DNA of 64,000 nt from Actinopolyspora halophila DSM 43834 (GTDB taxonomy: Bacteria; Actinomycetota; Actinomycetes; Mycobacteriales; Pseudonocardiaceae), in contig NZ_AQUI01000002.1 of NCBI RefSeq assembly GCF_000371785.1, positions 1,229,122 to 1,293,121 of the forward strand, in the 5' to 3' direction. Below, one piece after another: positions 38,054 to 46,382 of the stretch. The translations under genes were made by a program, and so were the position numbers. The notes below the pieces were generated by a model. It saw only the letters and a list, made by a program, of their open reading frames with translations, had not been told where the DNA came from and did no database searches. How positions within the stretch are numbered: the first letter of the stretch is position 1; each line of letters opens with the position of its first letter.

Positions 38054-38234
38054 GTGAGTCGGTGCCTTGCCGGCGTTGGAGGGCACCTCGAGTAGTGGCC
38101 CACGCCACGGTGCCCTGCTGCCTTGCGATGCATCCGACTCACGCACCGGATCTTCTCGCTCTGCGTGGGCTGAAGCACCCGCGCCGAACGGGGCCCCGCC
38201 GCCGGAGGTTCCCGGAGCGCTCGCGGCGGTGCCG
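38054..38234 (+). repeat. Nested-hairpin intergenic repeat, copy D
   Basis: GTGAGTCGG (38054-38062) pairs with CCGACTCAC (38134-38142); inside, AGGGCACC (38080-38087) pairs with GGTGCCCT (38109-38116) and GTGG (38095) with CCAC (38105). Same nesting as copy A with other bases. The family box GCGGCGGTGCCG follows at 38223-38234. Confidence 0.65.
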
Positions 38235-38436
38235 TCCGCGTGGACAGTCACGAGCGAAGAGCGCCGCTTCAAGGACGCCCTCGGAGTCGCGGGCGCTTTC
38301 GAGCAGTGCTCCTACGTGGCTGACCAGCCCGGTCTCGTGACACATCCGCCTCACTCACCGGAGCCTCCTGGCCCGAATCCGGAGGGCCTCCGACGGCTTC
38401 CGTCGAGGCGGTCCGCTTCATCCGGTGGAGGGACTC

Positions 38437-38442
38437 TAGGCT
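38437..38442 (+). promoter_or_regulatory. Candidate -10 box for leaderless prmC
   Basis: TAGGCT lies six bases before GTG 38449, with no Shine-Dalgarno sequence in between, so the mRNA may begin at the start codon. Confidence 0.4.
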
Positions 38443-38448
38443 ACGACT

Positions 38449-39336
38449 GTGGACCGAAAGCCGTTGCGGTTGGCGATTCTGGAGGGCGAGCGCGTCCTCA
38501 CGGCGGCGGGTATCCCCTCCGCCCGTGCGGAAGCCGAGATGTTGGCTGCTCACCTGCTCGGAGTCGAACGCACCAAGTTGATGATGTTTCCCCTGGTGGA
38601 CCAGTCCGTGGTCGACTCGTTGGAGCGGCTCGTCCAGCAACGGGCCTCCAGGATTCCGCTGCAGCACTTGACCGGTACGGCCGCTTTCGGACGGGTGACT
38701 CTCGCGGTGGGCCCCGGAGTTTTCGTCCCACGGCCGGAGACGGAACAGCTGCTGGAGTGGGCGTTGCACCGGCTGCGCGGTCTCCGGAAGCCCGTGGTCG
38801 TCGATCTGTGCGCCGGGTCCGGAGGTCTTGCCCTGGCGCTCGCCCGCGAGCGCCAGGACGCCGAGGTGTTCGCGGTGGAAAACGACCCGACGGCGTTGAC
38901 CTGGGCACGGGACAACGCCGAACGACGAAGGCTGGCCGGTGACACCCCGGTTCACGTGCTCGAGGGGGACGTCACCGATCCGGAGTTGCTCGCGGAGCGC
39001 GCGGAGGGCGTGGATCTCCTGGTCTGCAACCCCCCGTACGTCCCGGAGGGAACCCCGGTCCCGCCCGAGGTCGGTGACCACGATCCGCCCGCGGCGGTTT
39101 TCGCGGGCCGGGACGGGTTGGAGGTGCTGCGTCACGTGGTGGCGCAGGCCACCCGTCTGTTGTCCCCCGGCGGAGGGATCGCCGTGGAACACGACGACAC
39201 GCACGGGGGGTCGGTGCCCGCTCTGTTGGCGGCACGCTCCACGTTGACCGATGTCAGGGCACACAACGACCTGGCGGGGCGGCCGAGGTTCGCCACGGCC
39301 CGTCGGGAGTCCGCGGGGGAGTCGACGAACGGTTGA
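38449..39336 (+). CDS. prmC: Release factor glutamine N5-methyltransferase
   Basis: SAM-dependent methyltransferase of 295 aa that modifies the GGQ glutamine of RF1 and RF2. N-terminal helical domain (1-85), SAM motif VVDLCAGSGGLALALA and the catalytic NPPY at 194-197 (CNPPYVPEGT). Lies one gene after its substrate prfA, though separated by a repeat-filled gap, and probably has its own leaderless promoter. Confidence 0.93.
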   Translation: MDRKPLRLAILEGERVLTAAGIPSARAEAEMLAAHLLGVERTKLMMFPLVDQSVVDSLERLVQQRASRIPLQHLTGTAAFGRVTLAVGPGVFVPRPETEQLLEWALHRLRGLRKPVVVDLCAGSGGLALALARERQDAEVFAVENDPTALTWARDNAERRRLAGDTPVHVLEGDVTDPELLAERAEGVDLLVCNPPYVPEGTPVPPEVGDHDPPAAVFAGRDGLEVLRHVVAQATRLLSPGGGIAVEHDDTHGGSVPALLAARSTLTDVRAHNDLAGRPRFATARRESAGESTNG

Positions 39337-39389
39337 TCCCGTCCGGAGGCCGTTCGCACGTACGACGTGCGGTGAGGGCGCGCGGGCGT

Positions 39390-40259
39390 TCAAAGCGTGC
39401 CGTTGACGAACTCGCGCACGGTCGCGTTGAACTCGTTGGGCTTTTCGCGGTGGCACCAGTGCCCGGCGCCGGGCAGCACGCGCAGGGTGGACCCGGCGAC
39501 CGCCGCGGCGGCCTCGTTCACCGTCGAGAGCGGAACACGCTCGTCGCGCTCACCGTGCACGAACATGACGGGGCAGCGGAGGCTCCCCAGGTAGGGCAGA
39601 TGGTTGACCCGCATGCCGCGGCGCTCCACGGCCTCGGAATACCAGTCGGAGAACAACGACGCGCTCCCGCGCAGCTCCTCGTGGAACTCGTTCACCAGCT
39701 GTTCGTGGTCGATGACCTCGCCGGGCTCGTTCAGGACTCCGTCGACGAGGTAGCGGCGGGACAGTCCACGGTGCAGCCCGAGCACGTTGGCCGCCGTCGT
39801 GCCGAAGAACCGTGAGCGCAACTTCAGATAGGTGGCGAGCTGCCCGGGAACGCGGTGCTGTAGTCCCTCCGAACCCGCGAGCACGAGGCCGCGCACCCGG
39901 TGCGGGTGCCGCAGTGCGAACCCGATCGCGGCGCTGCCGCCGACCGAGGCTCCGATCAGCACGGCGCGTTCGACCCCCCAGGCGTCGAGCAGCCAGCGCA
40001 GCACTTCCTCCAGCGTGCGCTGGCCGACTTTGCCGTACCAGTTCCTGCTGCCGCCGTGTCGGGGCAGGTCGGGGAGGTAAACCCGGTGGTCGACGGCGAG
40101 AGGGGCGATGGCGTGCCGCCAGCTGAGCAGCGCGTTGTCGATACCGCCGCCGTGCAGCAGTACGACGGCGGGACCCGTGGTGCCCGCGTGGTGGTAGCGG
40201 ATCGTGCCTGCCTGAAACCCGAGCTGTTCGGTCTGGACACCCTGTGGCGGGGCGGTCAT
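39390..40259 (-). CDS. Alpha/beta hydrolase
   Basis: Alpha/beta hydrolase of 289 aa. Oxyanion HGGG (36-39), nucleophile elbow GASVGG (Ser105), acid Asp in HGERDERVP (about 240) and His267 in GAGHW. Start ATG 40259 has GGAGG upstream; the frame runs further left but without similarity. No signal peptide; substrate unknown. It interrupts the otherwise collinear prmC-sua5 neighbourhood on the opposite strand. Confidence 0.85.
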   Translation of the reverse strand: MTAPPQGVQTEQLGFQAGTIRYHHAGTTGPAVVLLHGGGIDNALLSWRHAIAPLAVDHRVYLPDLPRHGGSRNWYGKVGQRTLEEVLRWLLDAWGVERAVLIGASVGGSAAIGFALRHPHRVRGLVLAGSEGLQHRVPGQLATYLKLRSRFFGTTAANVLGLHRGLSRRYLVDGVLNEPGEVIDHEQLVNEFHEELRGSASLFSDWYSEAVERRGMRVNHLPYLGSLRCPVMFVHGERDERVPLSTVNEAAAAVAGSTLRVLPGAGHWCHREKPNEFNATVREFVNGTL

Positions 40260-40713
40260 CGCTCGTCCTCCAGAAACGGGAATTCCCGGGGCGCTCCAGC
40301 GGGCACCCCGGTGATCAGTAGTGCTTCGTTGACTCGGTCGTGGTGGGTGGTTGCTCGGCGGGACCTCCCGCTGCCTCGCGAACGGATCCCCGACATCGGG
40401 CAGTGGCCTACCCGCCGTCGGGGCCCTCCCAGCGGGAGCACACGCGGTGGGCCCCCGGAGGTGCCATCCGCGGGAGTGGCCGTTTCGGCGTTGCCCGCGC
40501 CGCGGAACGATCCCGGAACTGCCAACGAATCCCCCAGCGAAGTCCTGTCGGTGCTCGTGCGTCGAAGCGGTGCGAAAAGCACGCGTCCGGGAGAGTCCGG
40601 GCGGAAGAGTTCGACGCGGTGGCGGTTCGTCGATCGCCGTGAACATGTTGCCCGAAGGGCTCGGGGCGTACCACTCGCACCCGCCGTGGGCGGTCGTGCC
40701 AGGATTTGATGCC
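40260..40713. other. Intergenic region with nested-hairpin repeat, between the hydrolase and sua5
   Basis: 454 bases between divergent genes. Repeat copy B lies at 40365-40438. The rest shows no gene, although long frames are open on both strands. Confidence 0.5.
40365..40438 (+). repeat. Nested-hairpin intergenic repeat, copy B
   Basis: CTCCCGCTG (40365-40373) pairs with CAGCGGGAG (40430-40438); inside, CCCCGAC (40388-40394) pairs with GTCGGGG (40417-40423). The loop CATCGGGCAG...CCTACC matches the loop of copy A (CATCGGGTAGGCACCTAC). The left flank GGCGGGACCTC matches the GGCGGAACCTC flank of copies A and E. Confidence 0.7.
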
Positions 40714-41361
40714 GTGAGCACGGTCTACGATTGCAACAGCCCGGACAGTCGCGGTGCCGGACTGAACAGGGCCGCGAGTTCGCTGCGTGGTGGCGGACTC
40801 GCCGTTCTTCCCACGGACACGGTCTACGGAATCGGGGCGGACGCGTTCGACCCCGAAGCCGTTCGCGCGTTGCTCTCGGCCAAGGGGCGCGGGCCCGACA
40901 TGCCGGTTCCGGTGTTGGTGGGTTCGTGGAACACGGTCGATGGGCTGGTGATGTCGGTTCCCCGGCAGGCCAGGGCGCTCATCGAAGCGTTCTGGCCCGG
41001 TGGTCTGTCGCTCGTGCTGCCGCAGGCGCCCTCGTTGTCCTGGGACCTGGGAGAGACCCGCGGAACGGTGAACCTGCGGATGCCGCTGCACCCGGTCGCG
41101 CTGGATCTGCTGCGCGATGTCGGTCCGCTGGCCGTTTCGAGCGCCAACACGACGGGGAATCCGCCGGCCACGACGGTGGAGCAGGCCCGGGAGCAGTTGG
41201 GGGAGTCCGTACCCGTTTACCTGGACGGCGGTCCCTCGGGCGAGCCGGTCGCCTCGACCATCGTGGACCTGACCGGACAGCGTCCCCGGGTGCTGCGCGA
41301 GGGTGCCGTCAGCCGCGCGGAGTTGGCCACCGAGCTGGGAGTGGAACTGCCGGTCGAGTGA
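40714..41361 (+). CDS. sua5: Threonylcarbamoyl-AMP synthase (Sua5/YwlC/YrdC family)
   Basis: Enzyme of 215 aa making threonylcarbamoyl-adenylate from threonine, bicarbonate and ATP, the first step to the t6A modification of ANN-decoding tRNAs. YrdC motifs: LPTDTVYGIGADA, AFWPGGLSLVLP, NLRMPLHP and LAVSSANTTGNPPATT. No separate C-terminal Sua5 domain, so it is the short form. GTG 40714 starts the conserved part; upstream open frame is ignored. Confidence 0.92.
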   Translation: MSTVYDCNSPDSRGAGLNRAASSLRGGGLAVLPTDTVYGIGADAFDPEAVRALLSAKGRGPDMPVPVLVGSWNTVDGLVMSVPRQARALIEAFWPGGLSLVLPQAPSLSWDLGETRGTVNLRMPLHPVALDLLRDVGPLAVSSANTTGNPPATTVEQAREQLGESVPVYLDGGPSGEPVASTIVDLTGQRPRVLREGAVSRAELATELGVELPVE

Positions 41362-41811
41362 GGATTCTTGGAGGATCGGCGGGGTGGTTCGCGCGGCGGT
41401 GCCGGTTGAACGGACGGTTACGAGCGGCTCCGCCGCTTACCCGACGATTAGCACGACCGAGCGAGCGTTCGCCCGATCCGGCCGAGGCCTTACGCCGGAA
41501 GTCCCGCCGCCCCGGGGCGGGGCGCGGCAGCGTGATTCGGTCGAGCGGGTGAGTCCGTTCGTCGGGTGCCGTTACGGACCCGTTCGGTCGACGGATCGAG
41601 CGCTCGGTAGCGTGAACCACCGAATGCGACTCGTGGGCGACGCTGCCGGTCTCCCGGCACCCGGTGCTCGGTGACGACCGTGGGCGTGCCCAGTTCCAGC
41701 TCTTTCTGCCCGCCGGAGATATTCGCGAGGAGCCGCCAACAGTGACTGTGTCGCCGTGGGATTCGGACGTTGCCGTGCACCGCTCGCCCGCGCGTGGTTG
41801 AGGCGGCGGCC
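41362..41811 (+). other. Intergenic region with repeat copy F, between sua5 and wecA
   Basis: 450 bases; left part is repeat copy F (41378-41479). No gene is recognised in the remainder. Confidence 0.5.
41378..41479 (+). repeat. Intergenic repeat, copy F (hairpin-less form)
   Basis: GCGGCGGTGCCG (41393-41404) is followed by GCGGCTCCGCCGCTTACCCG, then GACGA and CCGAGCGAG, aligning base for base over about 75 positions with copy E at 19164-19264, with scattered substitutions. Confidence 0.6.
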
Positions 41812-42951
41812 ATGGACACCGTTCCAGCCTGGGCTCCCGCAGGGGTGCCCGCACGGGAGTACCTGCTCGTCTGCCTCACCGCCGCCGCGGTGACCTTTCT
41901 GCTCACCGGCCTGATCAGATTGCTGGCCCTCCGGATCGGAGCGGTCGCGCACCCGAGGAACCGCGACGTGCATCGCACCCCGATCCCCCGCATGGGGGGA
42001 GTCGCGATGTACGCCGGTGTGCTCGGCGGAATGTTCCTGGCGGGGAATCTGCCCGCGCTCTCGCGCGGGTTCGACTACTCGAACGACGCGTTGGCCGTGG
42101 TGATCGCGGGCGGGCTCATCACCCTGGTGGGGGCGCTGGACGACCGCTTCGAGCTGGACTCGTGGACCAAGCTGGCCGGGCAGGTCACGGCGGCGGGCAT
42201 CCTCGTGCTGATGGGGCTGCAGTGGTACATGCTGCCGGGAGGTCAGGGCGGCGAGTCGGGGTCGGTGCTGGTGCTCAGCGGGAACCAGGGGCAGCTGCTC
42301 ACGGTGCTGCTGACCGTGGCGATGGTCAACGCGATGAACTTCGTGGACGGGCTGGACGGGTTGGCTTCCGGGATCGGCCTGATCGCCGCGAGCGCGACCT
42401 GCGCGTTCTGCCTGGGGCTGCTCAACGACCAGGGTGGTGACGTCACCGCGTATCCCCCCGCCCTGATCGCGGCGACCATAGCGGGGGCCTGCCTGGGGTT
42501 CCTGCCCTACAACTTCCAGCCGGCCAGGATCTTCATGGGCGATTCCGGGTCGATGCTGATCGGTTTGATGCTGGCTTCGGCCAGTACCACGGCCGCGGGC
42601 AAGATGGATCCGACCAGTCTGGACGCCTTCGGGCTGTTCGCCCCGTTGCTCGTGGTCGCGGCCGTGCTCTTCGTCCCGCTGCTGGACCTGAGCCTCGCGG
42701 TGGTTCGCAGGACTCGGGCGGGCAGGAGTCCGTTCCACGCGGACAAGATGCACCTGCACCACCGCCTGCTCGAGCTCGGGCACTCGCAGCGTCGTGCAGT
42801 GCTGCTGATCTACCTGTGGGCGGGTGTGGTCGCTTTCGGCGCCGTTTCGCTCACGTTGTTCGAGGATGTGGTTCTGGTGGCGTGGGCTATCGGGGTCGCA
42901 GTGGTCGTGGCGGGTATCGTGTCCGCGATACCCCGAATGAGGACCAGGTAG
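41812..42951 (+). CDS. wecA: Undecaprenyl-phosphate N-acetylglucosamine/sugar-1-phosphate transferase (WecA/Rfe family)
   Basis: Integral membrane enzyme of 379 aa, about ten to eleven membrane helices. It transfers a sugar-1-phosphate from a UDP-sugar to a polyprenyl phosphate. Conserved motifs: HRTPIPRMGG, GALDDRFEL (Mg-binding DD), NAMNFVDGLDGLASG, IFMGDSGSM and the cytosolic HxHH loop DKMHLHHRL. In mycobacteria the homologue (Rv1302) starts arabinogalactan linker synthesis; here it also lies directly upstream of the ATP synthase block. ATG 41812 is preferred over the open upstream extension. Confidence 0.92.
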   Translation: MDTVPAWAPAGVPAREYLLVCLTAAAVTFLLTGLIRLLALRIGAVAHPRNRDVHRTPIPRMGGVAMYAGVLGGMFLAGNLPALSRGFDYSNDALAVVIAGGLITLVGALDDRFELDSWTKLAGQVTAAGILVLMGLQWYMLPGGQGGESGSVLVLSGNQGQLLTVLLTVAMVNAMNFVDGLDGLASGIGLIAASATCAFCLGLLNDQGGDVTAYPPALIAATIAGACLGFLPYNFQPARIFMGDSGSMLIGLMLASASTTAAGKMDPTSLDAFGLFAPLLVVAAVLFVPLLDLSLAVVRRTRAGRSPFHADKMHLHHRLLELGHSQRRAVLLIYLWAGVVAFGAVSLTLFEDVVLVAWAIGVAVVVAGIVSAIPRMRTR

Positions 42952-42972
42952 TGCTTCCGGGCGGGAGAAGCG

Positions 42973-43446
42973 ATGAGCGGAGCAACCGAAGTGACCGACG
43001 AGTCGTCCCGGCGGGCGGAGTCGAATCCGCATGCCGCGGCGGTCCGCAAGCTCGCCGACGCGATGCTGCGCACGGCCGTCTGGCCCGCTGTGGTGACCGT
43101 TCTGGTCAGTGCGGTCGTCGGAGCTTTCTGGGTGGGTACCCAGGGGCTGGTCGGCGCGCTGATCGGTGGTGCGGTCGCTTCCGCTTCCTCGTTGTTGACC
43201 CTGTGGTTGATGCGGGCGACGGCGGATTCGCACCCGATGTTCGTCATGGTCGCCGCGCTCGGCGGCTACATCGGGAAGATGGTCGTGCTGTTCGTGGTGG
43301 TGACTCTGCTCCGGGTCTTCACGGCGGTTCACGTTCCCGCTGTGGCGATCACCATACTCGCCACTGTGCTGGTTTGGGCATTTGCCGAGGTATACGCTTT
43401 TCGCAAGACCAAGATTCCCACGATCGCCTTAGCGAACGACTCCTGA
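42973..43446 (+). CDS. AtpI-like membrane protein upstream of the ATP synthase genes
   Basis: Membrane protein of 157 aa with four predicted helices (from about residue 38 to 147). Position just before atpB, length and helix pattern match the ATP synthase protein I-like family (Rv1303 in M. tuberculosis), thought to assist c-ring assembly or magnesium uptake. Acidic N-terminal tail (1-35) is cytosolic. Start ATG 42973 follows GGGAGAAG. Confidence 0.75.
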   Translation: MSGATEVTDESSRRAESNPHAAAVRKLADAMLRTAVWPAVVTVLVSAVVGAFWVGTQGLVGALIGGAVASASSLLTLWLMRATADSHPMFVMVAALGGYIGKMVVLFVVVTLLRVFTAVHVPAVAITILATVLVWAFAEVYAFRKTKIPTIALANDS

Positions 43447-43718
43447 TGGAGTAGTGAGCACCCCCCTCGGGTGTGAAATGGTGGGTATACCCTTTTTGTT
43501 ACCAAATGGTAGGGTTCGGCGCACAAGAAGCTCGGGTCGTTGAGCGGGGGATTCTCGTCGCGGGAAGCTCCGGCTTCCCCGTACGGACCTCGCCTGGCGG
43601 ACCTCGCCCTGAGGGAGGGCCCCTACGTCCTCGATCGTGTATCAGGTACGTTGAGTGCAAATCGTGACGATTCCCCCGGTGGAGTTAGCTCCAACCGGGA
43701 GAACCGGAAGGAGCCCAG
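43447..43718 (+). promoter_or_regulatory. Promoter/leader region of the ATP synthase operon
   Basis: 272 bases. GGGTATACCC (43483-43492) is a palindrome followed by TTTTTGTT, and TACCAAATGGTA (43500-43511) is a second dyad right after it. The pair could be a short terminator for the upstream gene and an operator for the operon. GGAAGGAG (43706-43713) is the atpB ribosome binding site. Confidence 0.45.
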
Positions 43719-44498
43719 TTGGGCGCGCTGGTGTTGAGCCAGGGCGGCACATTCGAGCCGCCCGGTGTCGATAGCTTTTTTCTCCCGCCGATCTTTGGTG
43801 GAGTCACCAAGCCGATCGTGCTTGTAGTGCTCTCGGCTGTCATCGTCGGTGCGTACTTCTTGATCGCCACACGCAACCTCAAGTTGGTGCCTGGCAAGGG
43901 CCAGTTCGCGGCGGAGTACCTTTACGACTTCAGCAGGAACACGATCGCGAGGGATCAGATCGGCGCGAAGGATTTCCAGCGGTTCATCCCGCTGATCTTC
44001 GGGCTGTTCACGTTCATCCTGGTGAACAACCTCTTCGGGATCATCCCGTTGATCCAGTTCCCCACGATGGCCAAGATCGGCTTTCCGATCGCCCTGTTCA
44101 TCATGGTCTACATCGTGATCCACACGGTCGGGTTCAAACGCCACGGCTTCTTGGGTTACCTCAAGCACGTGATGTTCCCTCCCGGGGTCCCCAAGCCGGT
44201 CTACATCCTGCTTTCTCCGATCGAGTTTCTGCAGAAGTTCCTGTTCCAGCCGGTAGCGCTGGCCATCCGAGTCTTCGCGGCGATGTTCGCCGGCCACCTC
44301 ATCCTGCTGGTGTTCGCCCTCGGCGGGCATTACCTGCTGATCGAGGCGAGCGCGCTGCTCAAGCCGGTTTCCATCGTCAGCTTCGCCTTCGCGATCATTC
44401 TGACCTTCGCCGAGGCCTTGATTCAGGTCTTGCAGGCGTACATCTTCGCGGTGCTCACCGCCAATTTCATCGGTGCTGCACTCGCGGAGGAGCACTGA
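43719..44498 (+). CDS. atpB: ATP synthase Fo subunit a
   Basis: Subunit a of 259 aa with about six membrane helices. The essential Arg lies in the helix LAIRVFAAMFAGHLILL, and the last helix contains ILTFAEALIQVLQAYIFAVL. TTG 43719 is chosen because GGAAGGAG is well spaced; GTG 43731 is an alternative. It forms the half-channels that carry protons to the c-ring. Confidence 0.94.
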   Translation: MGALVLSQGGTFEPPGVDSFFLPPIFGGVTKPIVLVVLSAVIVGAYFLIATRNLKLVPGKGQFAAEYLYDFSRNTIARDQIGAKDFQRFIPLIFGLFTFILVNNLFGIIPLIQFPTMAKIGFPIALFIMVYIVIHTVGFKRHGFLGYLKHVMFPPGVPKPVYILLSPIEFLQKFLFQPVALAIRVFAAMFAGHLILLVFALGGHYLLIEASALLKPVSIVSFAFAIILTFAEALIQVLQAYIFAVLTANFIGAALAEEH

Positions 44499-44554
44499 GG
44501 ACAGATCGGGACCTCCGATCCGCGTTAAGCGGACCGAGTTGAAAGGTAGTAACA

Positions 44555-44812
44555 GTGAGCAACATCGTTCTTGCACAGGCCGCGGAAAGCGCAGCCAACA
44601 TCAACCCGGGCCTCGCCGCCATCGGTTACGGCGTCGGTGCGATCGGTCCCGGTGTCGGCGTCGGTCTGATCTGGGCAGCTGTCATCAACGGAACCGCCCG
44701 CCAGCCGGAGGCCCAGGGCCAGCTGATGGGTATCGCCTGGATCTCCTTCGTCCTCGTCGAGGTGCTGGCGCTGATCGGCCTGGTCATCTACTTCATCGCC
44801 TCCGCCGCTTGA
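44555..44812 (+). CDS. atpE: ATP synthase Fo subunit c
   Basis: Hairpin proteolipid of 85 aa: helix 1 with the glycine-rich [14 protein letters not shown], polar loop [10 protein letters not shown], helix 2 with proton-carrying Glu69 ([16 protein letters not shown]). No sodium-binding signature is obvious. GTG 44555 follows GAAAGGTAG. Homologue of the bedaquiline target in mycobacteria. Confidence 0.96.
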   Translation: MSNIVLAQAAESAANINPGLAAIGYGVGAIGPGVGVGLIWAAVINGTARQPEAQGQLMGIAWISFVLVEVLALIGLVIYFIASAA

Positions 44813-44845
44813 GTTTGACTGCTTGACGCGTTGGGAGAAGTCCAG

Positions 44846-45400
44846 ATGAACAAACACCTGGTGCTGGCGGAGTCGGAGCACAATCCGATCCTGCCTGCCC
44901 CGACCGAGATAATCGTCGGTTTCGTCGCCTTCGCCCTCCTGCTGTTCGTCCTGCACCGGTACGCCGTTCCCCGCTTCGAGAAGCTCTACAAGGAGCGCAG
45001 CGACCGGATCGAGGGCGGCATCGCGCGGGCGGAGGAAGCGCAGGCCGAGGCCCAGCGCACGCTGGAGCAGTACAAGGCGCAGCTGGCCGAGGCCCGTGCC
45101 GAGGCAGCCCGGATCCGGGACGACGCACGCGCCGAGGGACAGCAGATCCTGGACGATATGCGGTCGCAGGCCCAGGAGGAGAGCGACCGGATCATCAATC
45201 AGGGCCAGGCTCAGCTCGCTGCTCAGAAGGCCCAGGTCATCGCGGAACTGCGAGCCGATCTCGGTCGGCACGCCGTGGATCTGGCGGGCAAGGTCGTCGG
45301 TGAGTCCCTCGAGAACGAGGACCGGACTCAGCGCACGGTGGACCGGTTCCTCGACGAGCTGGAGTCCACCTCCGCACCGTCGACGTCGACCAGCAGCTGA
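44846..45400 (+). CDS. atpF: ATP synthase Fo subunit b
   Basis: Peripheral-stalk subunit of 184 aa. One membrane helix (about 20-42, EIIVGFVAFALLLFVLHRYA) is followed by a long charged coiled coil (45-165). ATG 44846 with GGGAG upstream is preferred to an in-frame start five codons earlier. Unlike mycobacteria, b is separate here and a distinct delta gene follows. Confidence 0.93.
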   Translation: MNKHLVLAESEHNPILPAPTEIIVGFVAFALLLFVLHRYAVPRFEKLYKERSDRIEGGIARAEEAQAEAQRTLEQYKAQLAEARAEAARIRDDARAEGQQILDDMRSQAQEESDRIINQGQAQLAAQKAQVIAELRADLGRHAVDLAGKVVGESLENEDRTQRTVDRFLDELESTSAPSTSTSS

Positions 45401-45472
45401 GCGGTTCCCACCGGTCGGCCCTAGGTCGAAGGGATTTGCAGTGATGGGCCCAGGAGAGAAAGGCGTGCAGAG

Positions 45473-46303
45473 TTGAGCACCCTCGTGAACGCCGCGAGTC
45501 GTGATGCACTGGCAGCCAGCGAGCTGCAACTGTTGCAGGCCACCGATGGGGCTGGACCCGCGGAGATCACCGGGCTCGCCGACGAGTTGTTCGGAGTCGC
45601 CGCGTTGTTGCGCGGCGAGTCCGCTCTCCGGCGCGCTCTCGCCGATGCAGCCACCCCCGTCGAGTCCAGGCAGGGGCTGGTCCGCGAGTTGCTGGGCAAC
45701 CAGCTCGGCGCCCGTTCACTACCGGTGGTGGTGGAGGTAGCGGGCGCTCGTTGGTCCGGTCCCAGCGATCTGGTGCACGGCCTCGAACGGCTCGCCCGTA
45801 CCGCCCTGCTGGTTCAGGCGGAGCGCGCGGGCAGGTTGGACGCGGTGGAGGACGAGCTGTTCCGGCTGGGCCGCATCATCGGCGGTCAACCGGAGTTGGA
45901 ACGGTTGCTGTCGGATCCCACCGCCGATTCCGCGGGCAAAGGGGCCGTCGTCGAGCAACTGGTCGGCGGCAAGGTCGAGGATGTGACCGAACGCCTGGTG
46001 CGGCAGTTGGTCGAAAGGTCACCGGGCGGCCACCTCAGTGAGGGGCTGGAGGAACTGGCCGAGCTCTCCGCGAAGCGCAGGGAACGCTCGGTCGCCCACG
46101 TTCGTTCGGCGGTCGCACTCAGTGACGAGCAGCAGGAGCGACTGGCCAACACGCTGCAACGCATATACGCGCGGCCGATTGCGGTACACCTGGAAGTGGA
46201 CCCCGACATCGGTGGCGGATTGGTCATTCGGGTCGGTGAGGAAGTCATCGACGGCAGCACGTCCGGACGGCTGCAGGCATTGCGGCGCGACCTCTCCGGT
46301 TGA
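45473..46303 (+). CDS. atpH: ATP synthase F1 subunit delta
   Basis: Subunit of 276 aa joining the peripheral stalk to F1. It is longer than E. coli delta (177) because of an actinobacterial N-terminal extension. C-terminal part has the family segment [33 protein letters not shown] in shape. Start TTG 45473 is preceded by GGAGAG. The 72-base gap after atpF contains no gene. Confidence 0.9.
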   Translation: MSTLVNAASRDALAASELQLLQATDGAGPAEITGLADELFGVAALLRGESALRRALADAATPVESRQGLVRELLGNQLGARSLPVVVEVAGARWSGPSDLVHGLERLARTALLVQAERAGRLDAVEDELFRLGRIIGGQPELERLLSDPTADSAGKGAVVEQLVGGKVEDVTERLVRQLVERSPGGHLSEGLEELAELSAKRRERSVAHVRSAVALSDEQQERLANTLQRIYARPIAVHLEVDPDIGGGLVIRVGEEVIDGSTSGRLQALRRDLSG

Positions 46304-46382
46304 CGGGCGGCAGTCACCGCTCGCGGCCGGACAGGGGGCCGCCCCTTTTTTCCACAGAACGAAGCGAGAGCAGGAACGAGAC

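Larger units (their letters stand above)
38003..38448 (+). other. Intergenic region with nested-hairpin repeat, between prfA and prmC
   Basis: 446 bases without a gene. It holds copy D of the nested-hairpin repeat (38054-38142) and, 80 bases on, the shared GCGGCGGTGCCG box (38223-38234). The right end carries the prmC -10 candidate. Confidence 0.55.
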
